Positions 1 to 8,433 of a stretch of 64,000 nucleotides of DNA are shown piece after piece (the first letter of the stretch is position 1; the number at the start of each line of letters is the position of its first letter). This stretch comes from Kumtagia sp052180275 (GTDB lineage Bacteria > Pseudomonadota > Alphaproteobacteria > Rhizobiales > Rhizobiaceae). The stretch is taken from assembly GCF_052180275.1 (NCBI RefSeq), contig NZ_CP197465.1, forward strand, positions 62,001-126,000, read 5' to 3'. A model generated the notes under the pieces. The model was given only the letters and a program-made list of their open reading frames with translations, had not been told where the DNA came from and ran no database searches. A program made the translations under genes and the position numbers.

Positions 1-2620
1 GCAGTACCATGCTGCCGACCGGCATGGTGGTTGCCGCGCGAATTCCAAGCGAACTGTAGCCGACATTCGACGACGTCGACGATCCCGCCAGGCCGGCGGA
101 TGCGCCGCTCTCATTGATGTCGTCGGTATGCAGATTGACCCAGGCCAGGCCGGCGAAGGGTTCGATCGCCACGGATTGGACCGCGAAGCCGTAACCGACT
201 TCGGCAAACGCCTGCGCTGTGCCGGCATCGTAGTCCGCCTGCGCACGCTCCGAATAGCCGGGATAGGCGATCCTTCTGTCGGCATCGACCTTGCTGAAGG
301 CGTAGCTCGCGCCGAGACGCAGATTCCACGGGCCGGCACTGGTGCCGCCATAGAGCGCCAGCGACAGGCTGTCCGCCTGGAACGAGGATCCCAGATCGTC
401 GATATCGGCGTTGGACTGGGAATAGCCGATGGCTCCGCCGACCAGCCAGTTGTCGACCCGCAGATCGCCGCCGGTAATGATCCCGCCGATGCTCTGGCTA
501 ACGCTCGATGCGCCATTGCCGTCCAGATCCGTCCAGCCGCCAAAGGCCTGTCCCCATATCGTGCCGGTGGAGGGAGCGGCGTCAACGGCGGGAGCCAGCG
601 CTGGCCCGCCCTGGGCAAGCGAGCCGACGGGGCCGGCGCTTCCGGCATAGGCGCCCTGGCGCAGGCGGGCGAGGATCGCCTGACGGCCGTAAAGGCTGTC
701 GCCGATCAGCACCGACTGTTCGCTGGCGTAGCCTTCGCCCGACAGGGCGCTGAGCGCGCCCGGCAACTGGTTCGCTTGCAGCCCATAGAGCGGGCTGAGC
801 GCCGTTGGCAGTTCGGCCAGTTCGTTGCCGGTGGTCGTGTTGATGATGCCGTCGATGGCGCCGCCGACCGCACTCTGGTTGGAGGTGGTGCCGGGCAATT
901 GCGCCAGCCCTGACGCGACATTCAGCGTGACCGCGGTCGGCGTATAGCCGAGCGAGGTGGCGAACAGCGCCGGCAGTCCGGCAGTGGTCAGCGTGCCGAA
1001 CGTACCGGTGATTTCCTGCGTTGCGGCAAGGATGGTGTAGGTCTTTTGGAGGTCCGTGGTCTGGAAATTGGCCGCCAGCGTGCCCGCCAGTCGCGCCGTG
1101 CCCGTCACCTCCAATGCATCATTGCCGTCGTCGGTCATCCGAACGGCCATGGTGCCTGCAGAGGTCTGCACGAAAGTGCCGCTGATGAGGCTCTTGATCG
1201 GCACGCCGGTGCCGGTGACGCCGATCCAGCCGCTGTTCTCGAAGCGCTTCTCCGGTCCCGCTGTCGCCGCTATCCGGCCGTCGATGATGCCGGTGTTCAC
1301 GATTATGCTGCCGTAGCTATCGGGACCGGTGCGCAAGGCATCGGCGACGGCGGTTGCGGCGCGCAAGGTTCCGGAATTCAGCAACGTGCCGTAGAGCCCG
1401 TGCATCTCCACCGCCGCACCGACCAGCCCGCTGGCCGTGACGGTGCCGGAATTGGTCAGCACGCCATAGGTTTCGCCGCGAATGCCCACGCCGGCCTGGC
1501 CGGTAACCTCGACGGTGCCGCTGTTGACGATGTCGTCGCCCTTGAGCCCGGAGAGCGCGGCGTCGTTGTCCGCGCCGGACGTGAGCGTGCCGGTGTTGCG
1601 AATCGGGTTATAGATGCCTTCAATGGTGGCGACATAACCGTTGGTCTTGCCATCGGCGACATAGATGCCGACGACCTTGTCGCCATAGGCCGAATTGGAC
1701 GAGACGACCTCGCCCGGTATGTCGATTTCGTACCAGGTCGCGATGCCGAGCGCGTTGACATGCATGACCGCCGGATGCACCGCGCCGTCGGCCGAAATCC
1801 AGTTGGCGACCATATTGTACTCGCCGGAGCGGCCGGCGCTGGTGATGCCCTCGAAATGGGTGGCGATCGCACCGGGATGGTCGTAGGTCCGATGGGTTCC
1901 GGTGGTCAGGTCGTAGATATAGCCGTGTTCCGGCCCAAGGCCGCCGCCGATCCGCGCCTCGGCATAGCCGCCGGCGATCTTGTCGCCATAGATGCCGTAA
2001 ACGGTCGTGCTGATGGCGCCGGGAATATTGTTGGTCGTGTAGGTTCCGGTGTTGATGTCGTAGATGAAGGCGTTTCCGGTCGCCAGATCGGTGTCGTAGT
2101 TGCCGACAACCTGATGGCCAAAGGTGCTGTGGGCGATGGTGAACAAGGTCTCGGCGCCGTTCTCGCTGGGATAGACGAGATTGGTGATCTGCTGACCTGG
2201 TGCCGCGGCGCCGTCATAGAGATAGCTGAGGTCGTAAGGTGCCGAAGCCTCGGTCTGGTAGCTGCCGACGACGCGCATGACACCCGACGGCGTGCCAAAA
2301 TTCGGACCGTAGGGCGACGACCCGATGGCTCCGGGAAAGTTGGCGCCGTTCTCGGTGGCCACCGGCAGTGGCGACCACGCCTTCGTCGCCAGATTGTAGT
2401 AGATACCGCCGGTATCGGTCGTGCCGGGGATGACATAGTTGCCGACGATGTTGTCGCCGCGAATGCCGGTCAGGAAGGTGCTGGACGTGCCGAAGTTCAG
2501 GGTCTCGTAGGAGGTCTGCGCATGAACCGCGGTGGCAAAGGCCGACGCGCCCAGACACACGGTTATGAATTCCCCCGCGCGTGTGCGAGGTGCGACGCGC
2601 GAGCGAGGTCGGATTTTCAT
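1..2620 (-). CDS. autotransporter (type V secretion) with propeller-like passenger, 3' end missing
   Basis: The minus frame is open from the ATG at 2620 (GGGAG upstream) to the window edge, 873 codons. Residues 1-34 look like a signal peptide with a long basic n-region and an AVHA-QT cleavage site. Residues about 36-345 hold five or six imperfect repeats of roughly 45 residues with cores such as VYGIYGDKIAGGY, HGYIYDLTTGTHRTYDHPGA and AYGDKVVGIY, which suggests a beta-propeller. Residues about 333-640 carry short NSGTV/NTGTL motifs typical of a right-handed beta-helix. From about 683 (GTIWGQAFGGWTDLDG) the sequence matches an autotransporter barrel, of which perhaps the last 80-100 residues lie outside. 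It is likely a surface or secreted adhesin-like protein. The cargo function is unknown. Confidence 0.85.
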   Translation of the reverse strand, partial: MKIRPRSRVAPRTRAGEFITVCLGASAFATAVHAQTSYETLNFGTSSTFLTGIRGDNIVGNYVIPGTTDTGGIYYNLATKAWSPLPVATENGANFPGAIGSSPYGPNFGTPSGVMRVVGSYQTEASAPYDLSYLYDGAAAPGQQITNLVYPSENGAETLFTIAHSTFGHQVVGNYDTDLATGNAFIYDINTGTYTTNNIPGAISTTVYGIYGDKIAGGYAEARIGGGLGPEHGYIYDLTTGTHRTYDHPGAIATHFEGITSAGRSGEYNMVANWISADGAVHPAVMHVNALGIATWYEIDIPGEVVSSNSAYGDKVVGIYVADGKTNGYVATIEGIYNPIRNTGTLTSGADNDAALSGLKGDDIVNSGTVEVTGQAGVGIRGETYGVLTNSGTVTASGLVGAAVEMHGLYGTLLNSGTLRAATAVADALRTGPDSYGSIIVNTGIIDGRIAATAGPEKRFENSGWIGVTGTGVPIKSLISGTFVQTSAGTMAVRMTDDGNDALEVTGTARLAGTLAANFQTTDLQKTYTILAATQEITGTFGTLTTAGLPALFATSLGYTPTAVTLNVASGLAQLPGTTSNQSAVGGAIDGIINTTTGNELAELPTALSPLYGLQANQLPGALSALSGEGYASEQSVLIGDSLYGRQAILARLRQGAYAGSAGPVGSLAQGGPALAPAVDAAPSTGTIWGQAFGGWTDLDGNGASSVSQSIGGIITGGDLRVDNWLVGGAIGYSQSNADIDDLGSSFQADSLSLALYGGTSAGPWNLRLGASYAFSKVDADRRIAYPGYSERAQADYDAGTAQAFAEVGYGFAVQSVAIEPFAGLAWVNLHTDDINESGASAGLAGSSTSSNVGYSSLGIRAATTMPVGSMVL

Positions 2621-2949
2621 GATGAGGCTCCCCGGGCGGATCCCCGATTCGGGTCCGTGCATGTCAGGCTATATGCAGTTGATTCGCCAGACCATGCCCC
2701 AACGGAATAATACTGAACAGCTCGTTAAGTCACTGCGGACGCTGACGCTTTGGCCACTCTTCGGCAGGCCCTGAACCGGCTGCCACCCTCTACGAAAATG
2801 AGCCGTTCCACGCGCCCCTGAGCGTCCGCCTTCAGGACGCAGCCGAGCCAGTCCGACGCGCGTGCCGATCGTCTTGTGGGCGGCCGACGGCTGAAAAGGG
2901 TGACAGGCAGACGACCGAAGCCGGAAGGCCTGGGCCTTCCGGCGAGCCC
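2621..2949. other. intergenic region between autotransporter and dapD
   Basis: About 330 bases without a convincing gene. Both neighbours are on the minus strand, so this holds the upstream region of the autotransporter and the 3' region of dapD. A 94-codon minus-strand frame at 2669-2953 has basic, low-complexity content like a shadow and overlaps the end of dapD, so I do not call it. The one clear structure is the hairpin at 2921-2942, listed separately. Confidence 0.6.
2921..2942 (-). terminator. perfect 10-bp palindrome just after dapD
   Basis: CCGGAAGGCC and GGCCTTCCGG flank a two-base centre, eight bases beyond the dapD stop in the direction of transcription. No T-run follows on the minus strand, so it is either a weak intrinsic terminator or a 3'-end stabilising hairpin. 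Confidence 0.5.
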
Positions 2950-3804
2950 TCAATCCCTCAGCAACTCATTGATCGACGTCTTCGACCGCGTCCTCTCGTC
3001 CACCCGCTTGACGATGACGGCGCAATAGAGGCTCGGGCCGGGCTCGCCGTTGGGGAAGGGTTTTCCGGGCAGCGTGCCGGCGACGACGACCGAATTGGCG
3101 GGAACCTCGCCGTAAAAGATCTCGCCGGTGGCGCGGTCGACGATTTTTGTCGACTTGCCGATGAACACGCCCATGCCGAGCACGGCGCCCTCGCGCACGA
3201 TGCAGCCCTCGACGACTTCCGAACGGGCGCCGATGAAACAATTGTCCTCGATGATCGTCGGGCCGGCCTGCAAGGGCTCCAGCACGCCGCCGATGCCGAC
3301 GCCGCCGCTGAGATGCACGTTCTTGCCGATCTGCGCGCAGGAGCCGACCGTCGCCCAGGTGTCCACCATGGTGCCGCTGTCGACATAGGCGCCGAGATTG
3401 ACGAAGGACGGCATCAGCACGACGCCGGGCGCGACGTAGGCCGAGCGGCGGACCACGGCCGACGGCACGGCGCGAAAGCCCGCCTTCTCGAAATCGACGC
3501 CGCTCCAGCCGTCGAATTTCGATGGCACCTTGTCCCACCAGACCGCCTTGCCCGGACCGCCGGAGATCACCTCCATCGCGTTCAGCCGGAAGGACAGGAG
3601 CACGGCCTTCTTCAGCCACTGGTTCACCTTCCACTGGCCGTCCGCCTGGCGCTCGGCGACACGCGCCTCGCCATGGTCGAGCAGCACCAGCGCTTCCTCG
3701 ACCGCCTCGCGCACCGCGCCGCGGGTGGCGGTGGAAATGCCCTCGCGCGCCTCGAAAGCGTCTTCGATGGTCTTTTCGAGGCTCGTCAGGTCTGGTCTGG
3801 CCAT
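2950..3804 (-). CDS. dapD: 2,3,4,5-tetrahydropyridine-2,6-dicarboxylate N-succinyltransferase
   Basis: 284 residues, the usual DapD length. It catalyses succinyl-CoA-dependent succinylation of tetrahydrodipicolinate in the succinylase branch of lysine and meso-diaminopimelate synthesis (cytoplasmic trimer). The N-terminal helical part (1-100) includes the RLNAM and WWDKVPSKF segments. The left-handed beta-helix of hexapeptide repeats spans about 110-230, with YVAPGVVLMPSFVNLGAYVD, DTWATVGSCAQIG and GGVGIGGVLEPLQA, the family's substrate and CoA-binding stretch. The C-terminus has AGTLPGKPFPNGEP. The frame starts at the ATG at 3804 and ends at a TGA. The LOG-family gene is divergent upstream. 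In related bacteria dapE is often near, but it is not in this window. Confidence 0.97.
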   Translation of the reverse strand: MARPDLTSLEKTIEDAFEAREGISTATRGAVREAVEEALVLLDHGEARVAERQADGQWKVNQWLKKAVLLSFRLNAMEVISGGPGKAVWWDKVPSKFDGWSGVDFEKAGFRAVPSAVVRRSAYVAPGVVLMPSFVNLGAYVDSGTMVDTWATVGSCAQIGKNVHLSGGVGIGGVLEPLQAGPTIIEDNCFIGARSEVVEGCIVREGAVLGMGVFIGKSTKIVDRATGEIFYGEVPANSVVVAGTLPGKPFPNGEPGPSLYCAVIVKRVDERTRSKTSINELLRD

Positions 3805-4006
3805 CTAATGCTCCGCTATATCAGATGTTAAGGCTGGGGCTTCCATTCTGCCCGCAAGAGCCCGAATCAAAAGCCGTCGCTGCGTGGCGGCTTGTGGATC
3901 GGGCTCGGGGAGTCCACAGGACTCTTGGGCGGGCGGACCCTATTTCACGCGATAAATCGGGTCAATCGCGCTTGCACCTGGCGGACGTGATAGAATTGGA
4001 ACTGTG

Positions 4007-4849
4007 ATGAATTCGAACGAACCCACCGGCTGGACGCCGCTTTCCCACGCCGATGAGGATCTGGAGCGCGCGAAGGTCGTGCCCGACACGCCGCAGACCC
4101 GCGCGCCGACCTACAAGCTGGCCTGGGCCGACGAGGACTTCATGACAAGACGCGAACTGCGCGCCGTGCGCCTGCAGCTCGAATTGCTGAAGCCGGAAAT
4201 GACGCTGGCCGAGCGCGGCATCCGTTCCACCGTCATCCTGTTCGGCGGCGCCCGCCTGCCGGAACCGGGCGGCGAGGCCTGGGCGGCCAAGAACGAGACG
4301 CAGAAGCGGAACCTGCTGAAGAACAGCATCTATTACGACGAGGCGCGAAAATTCGCGCGGCTCTGCTCGCAGCAGTCGGCGCTTTCCTATTATCGCGAGT
4401 TCGTTGTGGTCACCGGCGGCGGGCCGGGCGTCATGGAGGCGGGCAACCGCGGTGCCGACGACGTCGGCGCGCCGTCGATCGGGCTCAACATCGTGCTCCC
4501 TCACGAGCAGGCGCCCAACCCCTACGTCACCCCGGAACTCTGCTTCAACTTCCACTATTTCGCGATCCGCAAGATGCACTTCGTCATGCGCGCCAAGGCG
4601 GTGGCGGTGTTCCCCGGCGGCTTCGGCACGCTCGACGAGTTCTTCGAAACGTTGACTCTGATCCAGACCGGCCGCATGGAGCGCGTGCCGATCATCCTGT
4701 TCGGCACCGAGTTCTGGAAGCGCGCCGTCGACCTCGACTATCTCGCCGAGCAGGGAACCATCTCGCCCGGCGACCAGGACATCATCGATTTCGTCGACAC
4801 CGCCGAAGACGCGTGGGGCATCATCGCCCGGTTCTACGATCTGCGCTAA
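4007..4849 (+). CDS. LOG-family (lysine decarboxylase-like) nucleotide phosphoribohydrolase
   Basis: About 280 residues with a Rossmann fold of the LOG/TIGR00730 type. These enzymes cleave nucleoside 5'-monophosphates to base plus ribose 5-phosphate; some members release cytokinins. Signature motifs are VVTGGGPGVMEAGNRGA and the PGGFGTLDEFFE box (PGGxGTxxE). It is longer than the 190-residue plant-type LOG, with about 90 extra N-terminal residues, as in the larger bacterial LOG proteins. A GTG three bases upstream (4004) is an equally possible start. It is divergent from dapD across about 200 bases. Whether the substrate is AMP-like or a cytokinin riboside phosphate cannot be told from the sequence. 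Confidence 0.85.
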   Translation: MNSNEPTGWTPLSHADEDLERAKVVPDTPQTRAPTYKLAWADEDFMTRRELRAVRLQLELLKPEMTLAERGIRSTVILFGGARLPEPGGEAWAAKNETQKRNLLKNSIYYDEARKFARLCSQQSALSYYREFVVVTGGGPGVMEAGNRGADDVGAPSIGLNIVLPHEQAPNPYVTPELCFNFHYFAIRKMHFVMRAKAVAVFPGGFGTLDEFFETLTLIQTGRMERVPIILFGTEFWKRAVDLDYLAEQGTISPGDQDIIDFVDTAEDAWGIIARFYDLR

Positions 4850-5115
4850 CGGACCGGCATTTTGCGTGCCCGCCGGAGGTCGGAAGGGTTGGCGCGCGGG
4901 ATCGGGAAAGGCCGACGCCGGGAATGAACGCGATCACGACAGCCGGCACGGCAAAACGCGTCGCGCGTGAACGGCAAACCCCGGTTTTGGGGCCTCCCGT
5001 CAAGCGATTCAGCGCTACGTGCCGTCCATGTATCGATAAACCCTTGATATAAAGAATTATTCCGAGCTTCACGCACCGCGCCTGCAATCCGCTCCAAAAA
5101 ACTTGTCGTGTAAAA

Positions 5116-5820
5116 TCAGGTGCTTGCCATCGCCTTGGTCAGGAAGCCGACGAGATCGTCGGTCACGTAGTCGACCGCGTCGTCGAAGGCCGGATCCTTC
5201 TCCCATATCTCCGAAAAGGTCGGCTCGAAGTTGCGCGGCACGATCAGCACGGTGGTCATGCCCAGCGCCTTCGGCACCACCAGGTTGCGCCCCAGATCTT
5301 CGAACATCGCCGCATCCGACCCCACGATCTTGTGCAATTCGACGAACCGGTCATAGGTGCCCTGCGCTGGCTTCGGCGTCAGCCCGGCGGCGACGATGTC
5401 AAAAATATCGTCGAAATGATCAAGGATTCCAAGCTGTTGCGCTGTCCGCTCGGCATGGCCGCGATTGCCGTTGGTGAAGATGAATTTGCGGCCCGGCAGG
5501 GCCTTGATCGCCTCGCCGAGGGCGGGGTCCGGCGCCAGCCACGAATAGTCTATGTCGTGGACCTTCTGGAGGAAGTCGTCGGAATCGATCTGGTGCCGCG
5601 CCATCAGCCCGGCAAGCGTCGTACCGTATTGAAGATAAAGCTCTTTCTGCAGTTTGCGGGCTTCCTCGCGCGGCAGCGTCAGCAGTTCCGAGACATACCC
5701 GGTCATCTTCACGTCGATCTGCGAGAACAGGTTCGTGTGGTGCGGATAGAGCGTGTTGTCGAGGTCGAACACCCAGTCCTTGACATGTGCAAAGCGAGCG
5801 GGATCGGGCAGGTCGGTCAT
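5116..5820 (-). CDS. HAD-family pyrimidine 5'-nucleotidase
   Basis: 234 residues. HAD motif I is VFDLDNTLYPH (nucleophile Asp and acid Asp) near residues 17-27, motif II is FIFTNGN, motif III lies around KPAQGTYDRF, and motif IV is MFEDLGRNLVVPKALGM. This matches the SDT1/YjjG-like pyrimidine 5'-nucleotidase subgroup, which dephosphorylates UMP/CMP-type nucleotides. It converges on the LOG gene; both act on nucleotide monophosphates, which may be chance. The ATG at 5820 is the only good start. About 266 bases between the two genes hold no gene, only an AT-rich patch near 5030-5065. Confidence 0.85.
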   Translation of the reverse strand: MTDLPDPARFAHVKDWVFDLDNTLYPHHTNLFSQIDVKMTGYVSELLTLPREEARKLQKELYLQYGTTLAGLMARHQIDSDDFLQKVHDIDYSWLAPDPALGEAIKALPGRKFIFTNGNRGHAERTAQQLGILDHFDDIFDIVAAGLTPKPAQGTYDRFVELHKIVGSDAAMFEDLGRNLVVPKALGMTTVLIVPRNFEPTFSEIWEKDPAFDDAVDYVTDDLVGFLTKAMAST

Positions 5821-5946
5821 GGTTTTCCTTGGAACGGTTTTGCCGCTTTTCTATTGTTTTTCAATCTATTACTCATTCGGCCAACGTCCATGCAACGACC
5901 GGTCTTCGGCCCTGGTACTACGCTGGGCGCTTGCTTCCGACGATCT

Positions 5947-7104
5947 CTACCACGCCGCCCGGTAGATGGCGCGGGCGTCTTCCAGCGCAAGGGGCCGCGG
6001 ATTGTTCACCAGCAGCCGCGTCTGCTTCATGGCATCGCTGGCGAGCAGGTCGATCGCATCTTCCGGGATGCCGACATCGCGCAGCCGCGCCTGCAGCCCG
6101 CACCGTCGCGACAGTTGCGCGAGGCTTTCGGCAAAGGCGAAACCCCTCTCCTCGACGGCCATGTCAGCCAGTTCGGGAAACACGATCGGTGCGATCCCGG
6201 CATAGAGATCGCCGGCCTTTTCTGCATTGAAATGAAGCACATGCGGCAGCACGAGCGCATTCGACAGCCCGTGCGGGACATGGAAATGCCCGCCGATCGG
6301 ATAGGCCAGCGCGTGCACCGCCGCCACCGGCGAATTGGCGAAAGCCTGCCCCGCCAGCATCGATCCGAGCAGCATGTCGGCCCGTGCCCCGCGGTCCGAT
6401 CCGTCGTTCACCGCGCGCTCGAGCGCACCTCCCATCAGCCGCAAAGCCTCGCGCGCCAGCGCCTGCGAGACGGGATTGTTGTTGGCGCCGGCCGAGGCAT
6501 GCGCCTCGATGGCGTGCACCATCGCATCGATGCCGGTGGCCGCCGTCACCGCCGCCGGCAGACCGAATGTCAACTCCGGATCGAGCAAGGCGACATCCGG
6601 CAGCAGCACTGGCGAGACGACGCCCATCTTCTCGCTGGCGCCAGTGGTGACGATCGAGATCGGCGTCACTTCCGAGCCCGTGCCGGCGGTGGTCGGCACC
6701 AGCATCAGCGGCAGGCGCGGCCCCTTGGCATTGCCTATGCCATAGATTTCCTTCAGCTTTTCCTGCCCTCCGGCCAGCAGCGCCGCGAGCTTGGCGACGT
6801 CCAGCGACGAACCTCCACCAAGCCCGATCACCGCATCGGCGCCGAAGCTCACCGCCAGTTCCGCCGCCGCCAGGACGACGCTTTCCGGCGGATCGGCCTG
6901 CACGTCCGAAAACACCGCCACGGCGACGCCGGTCGCCTCCAGGGCCTTGACCGGCGCGTCGACCAGGCCGATCCGCGCCAGGCCGGGATCGGTGACGAGC
7001 AGCGTTTTGCGCCAGTTCCGCCCGGCCGCCAACGCGCCGATGCGCGAGACCGCGCCTTCGCCGAAGACGATGCTGCCGACCGTGTTGAAGGTGAAGGGAG
7101 GCAT
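5947..7104 (-). CDS. iron-containing alcohol dehydrogenase
   Basis: 385 residues, the normal length for the Fe-ADH (type III) family, which uses NAD(P)H to interconvert alcohols and aldehydes or ketones. The Rossmann domain has the GGGSSLDVAK cofactor motif (about residue 95) and the PTTAGTGSEVT motif. Metal ligands are in GIDAMVHAIEAH and in HALAYPIGGHFHVPHGLSNAL (two conserved His). The substrate is unknown. It stands alone, with 126 bases to the nucleotidase downstream and 285 bases to the divergent M23 gene. Confidence 0.9.
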   Translation of the reverse strand: MPPFTFNTVGSIVFGEGAVSRIGALAAGRNWRKTLLVTDPGLARIGLVDAPVKALEATGVAVAVFSDVQADPPESVVLAAAELAVSFGADAVIGLGGGSSLDVAKLAALLAGGQEKLKEIYGIGNAKGPRLPLMLVPTTAGTGSEVTPISIVTTGASEKMGVVSPVLLPDVALLDPELTFGLPAAVTAATGIDAMVHAIEAHASAGANNNPVSQALAREALRLMGGALERAVNDGSDRGARADMLLGSMLAGQAFANSPVAAVHALAYPIGGHFHVPHGLSNALVLPHVLHFNAEKAGDLYAGIAPIVFPELADMAVEERGFAFAESLAQLSRRCGLQARLRDVGIPEDAIDLLASDAMKQTRLLVNNPRPLALEDARAIYRAAW

Positions 7105-7389
7105 GTCGATCTCCGTGCAAACAACCGTCGGCGCGTCCGCAGCTTAGAGGCGCCTCGCCAGGGCCGGCAAGCAACCTCACCCGAGCCGCCAACGCAAGGA
7201 CGCGGCATAGCACAGGCATCGGCAAATGAAATGTACCGCTGCTTGCGCCAGCAGCCATGTGCAGGGTCATTCCTGCCAACGCCCGCCTTGACCGCGGTCG
7301 TTCCCGGCGTTTCACTGGCAACGGGTCGAGGCGAGGAGTGCCGGCCGCATCATGCGCGTCGGAACGGTGCGAAGCAGGAAAGGTCGAGC

Positions 7390-8397
7390 ATGATCGTCGC
7401 TTCCCTTACAACGATCCGAAACCTTGCGCTTGCGATGCTTGCTGCGTTGGCTTCGCCGTCCGGCTCGCTTGCGCAGGAACTCGGAATGCCGGCGCAATGC
7501 GCTCCCGGCAAGGACTGCTTCCTCCAGAACTTTGTGGACACGCTGCCGGGCGAGGGCGTGTCCGATTCGTTTTGCGGCACAGCCACTTATGACGGGCATG
7601 ACGGCATCGACCTGCGCATCCGCTCAATGGCCGATGTCCGGCGCGGTGTCGCGGTGACTGCCGTCGCCGATGGCGTGGTCAACGGCCTTCGCGATGGCGT
7701 GCCGGACCGCCTCGTGGAGACGGAATCGGATGCCGCGGCCGTCGCCGGCATCGACTGCGGCAACGGCGTGCTGCTCGACCACGGCAACGGCATGCAGACC
7801 CAGTACTGCCATATGCGGCAGGGCAGCGTGGTCGTGAAGAAGGGCGACCAGGTCAAGCGCGGCGACAAGCTGGGCGAGATCGGCGCCTCCGGCATGGCGG
7901 CATTTCCACATGTCCATCTGACGGTCCGCAAAGATGGCAAGCCCCTCGATCCGATGACCGGCCGGCCGCTGTCCGAGGGCTGTCTGAAGGACGGCGCTTC
8001 GGCCACGCCGCTGTTCGAACCGGGAATAGCCGAGGCGCTGGGCAAGGGCGGCCCCAAACTGCTCGGCCTGGGGCTGGCTGGCGGTCCTGTCGACTACGAC
8101 GCGCTGGTAGCCGACGGTGCGCCGCCGGCCGCCACCGCCGGCTCCGCCAATCTGGTCGGCTGGGGCTGGTTCGTCAACCTGCGCCGGGGCGACCGCATCT
8201 ACATTTCCATCGTCGGTCCCAACGGCGATATCTTTGCCGAAACGATGTCGGAAGCGCTCGACCGCAGCAAGGCGGCCTATTCGTCCTTCACCGGCAAGCG
8301 CGGCAGCCCGAAACCAGGGCGCTACGAAATGACGATCAAGGTGCTGGAGAACATGACGCCGGTGCTTCAACAGAGCCAGGATTTTACCGTCGAATGA
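7390..8397 (+). CDS. exported M23-family metallopeptidase
   Basis: 335 residues. A Sec signal peptide (residues 1-28, ending SGSLAQ-EL) indicates a periplasmic protein. The LytM/M23 zinc site is visible as GHDGIDLRI (HxxxD) and PHVHLTVRKDGKPLDPM (HxH), with the YCHM stretch between. Such enzymes cut peptidoglycan cross-bridges or act as septal activators. The C-terminal part (about 230-335, GWGWFVNLRRGDRIYISIVG) looks like an added beta-sandwich. The start is placed at the ATG at 7390, after GGAAAGG and in front of the signal peptide; the frame stays open far upstream only because of GC content. It converges with prfC at a 36-base gap. Confidence 0.85.
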   Translation: MIVASLTTIRNLALAMLAALASPSGSLAQELGMPAQCAPGKDCFLQNFVDTLPGEGVSDSFCGTATYDGHDGIDLRIRSMADVRRGVAVTAVADGVVNGLRDGVPDRLVETESDAAAVAGIDCGNGVLLDHGNGMQTQYCHMRQGSVVVKKGDQVKRGDKLGEIGASGMAAFPHVHLTVRKDGKPLDPMTGRPLSEGCLKDGASATPLFEPGIAEALGKGGPKLLGLGLAGGPVDYDALVADGAPPAATAGSANLVGWGWFVNLRRGDRIYISIVGPNGDIFAETMSEALDRSKAAYSSFTGKRGSPKPGRYEMTIKVLENMTPVLQQSQDFTVE

Positions 8398-8433
8398 TTT
8401 GGCCGGGCTGCGCCGGACCTTCCTAAGAGCAAC

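Noticed and set aside
1046..2710. 554-codon plus-strand frame antisense to the autotransporter
   Set aside because: Basic and Gly/Ala-rich shadow composition; the minus frame has a signal peptide, repeats and a barrel domain.
2669..2953. 94-codon minus-strand frame after dapD
   Set aside because: No family-like sequence, overlaps the dapD end and the hairpin, and has no clear ribosome site.
5332..8397. 1021-codon plus-strand frame
   Set aside because: Only the last 335 codons (from 7390) look like a protein, with a signal peptide and M23 motifs; the rest is antisense to two well-supported minus-strand genes.
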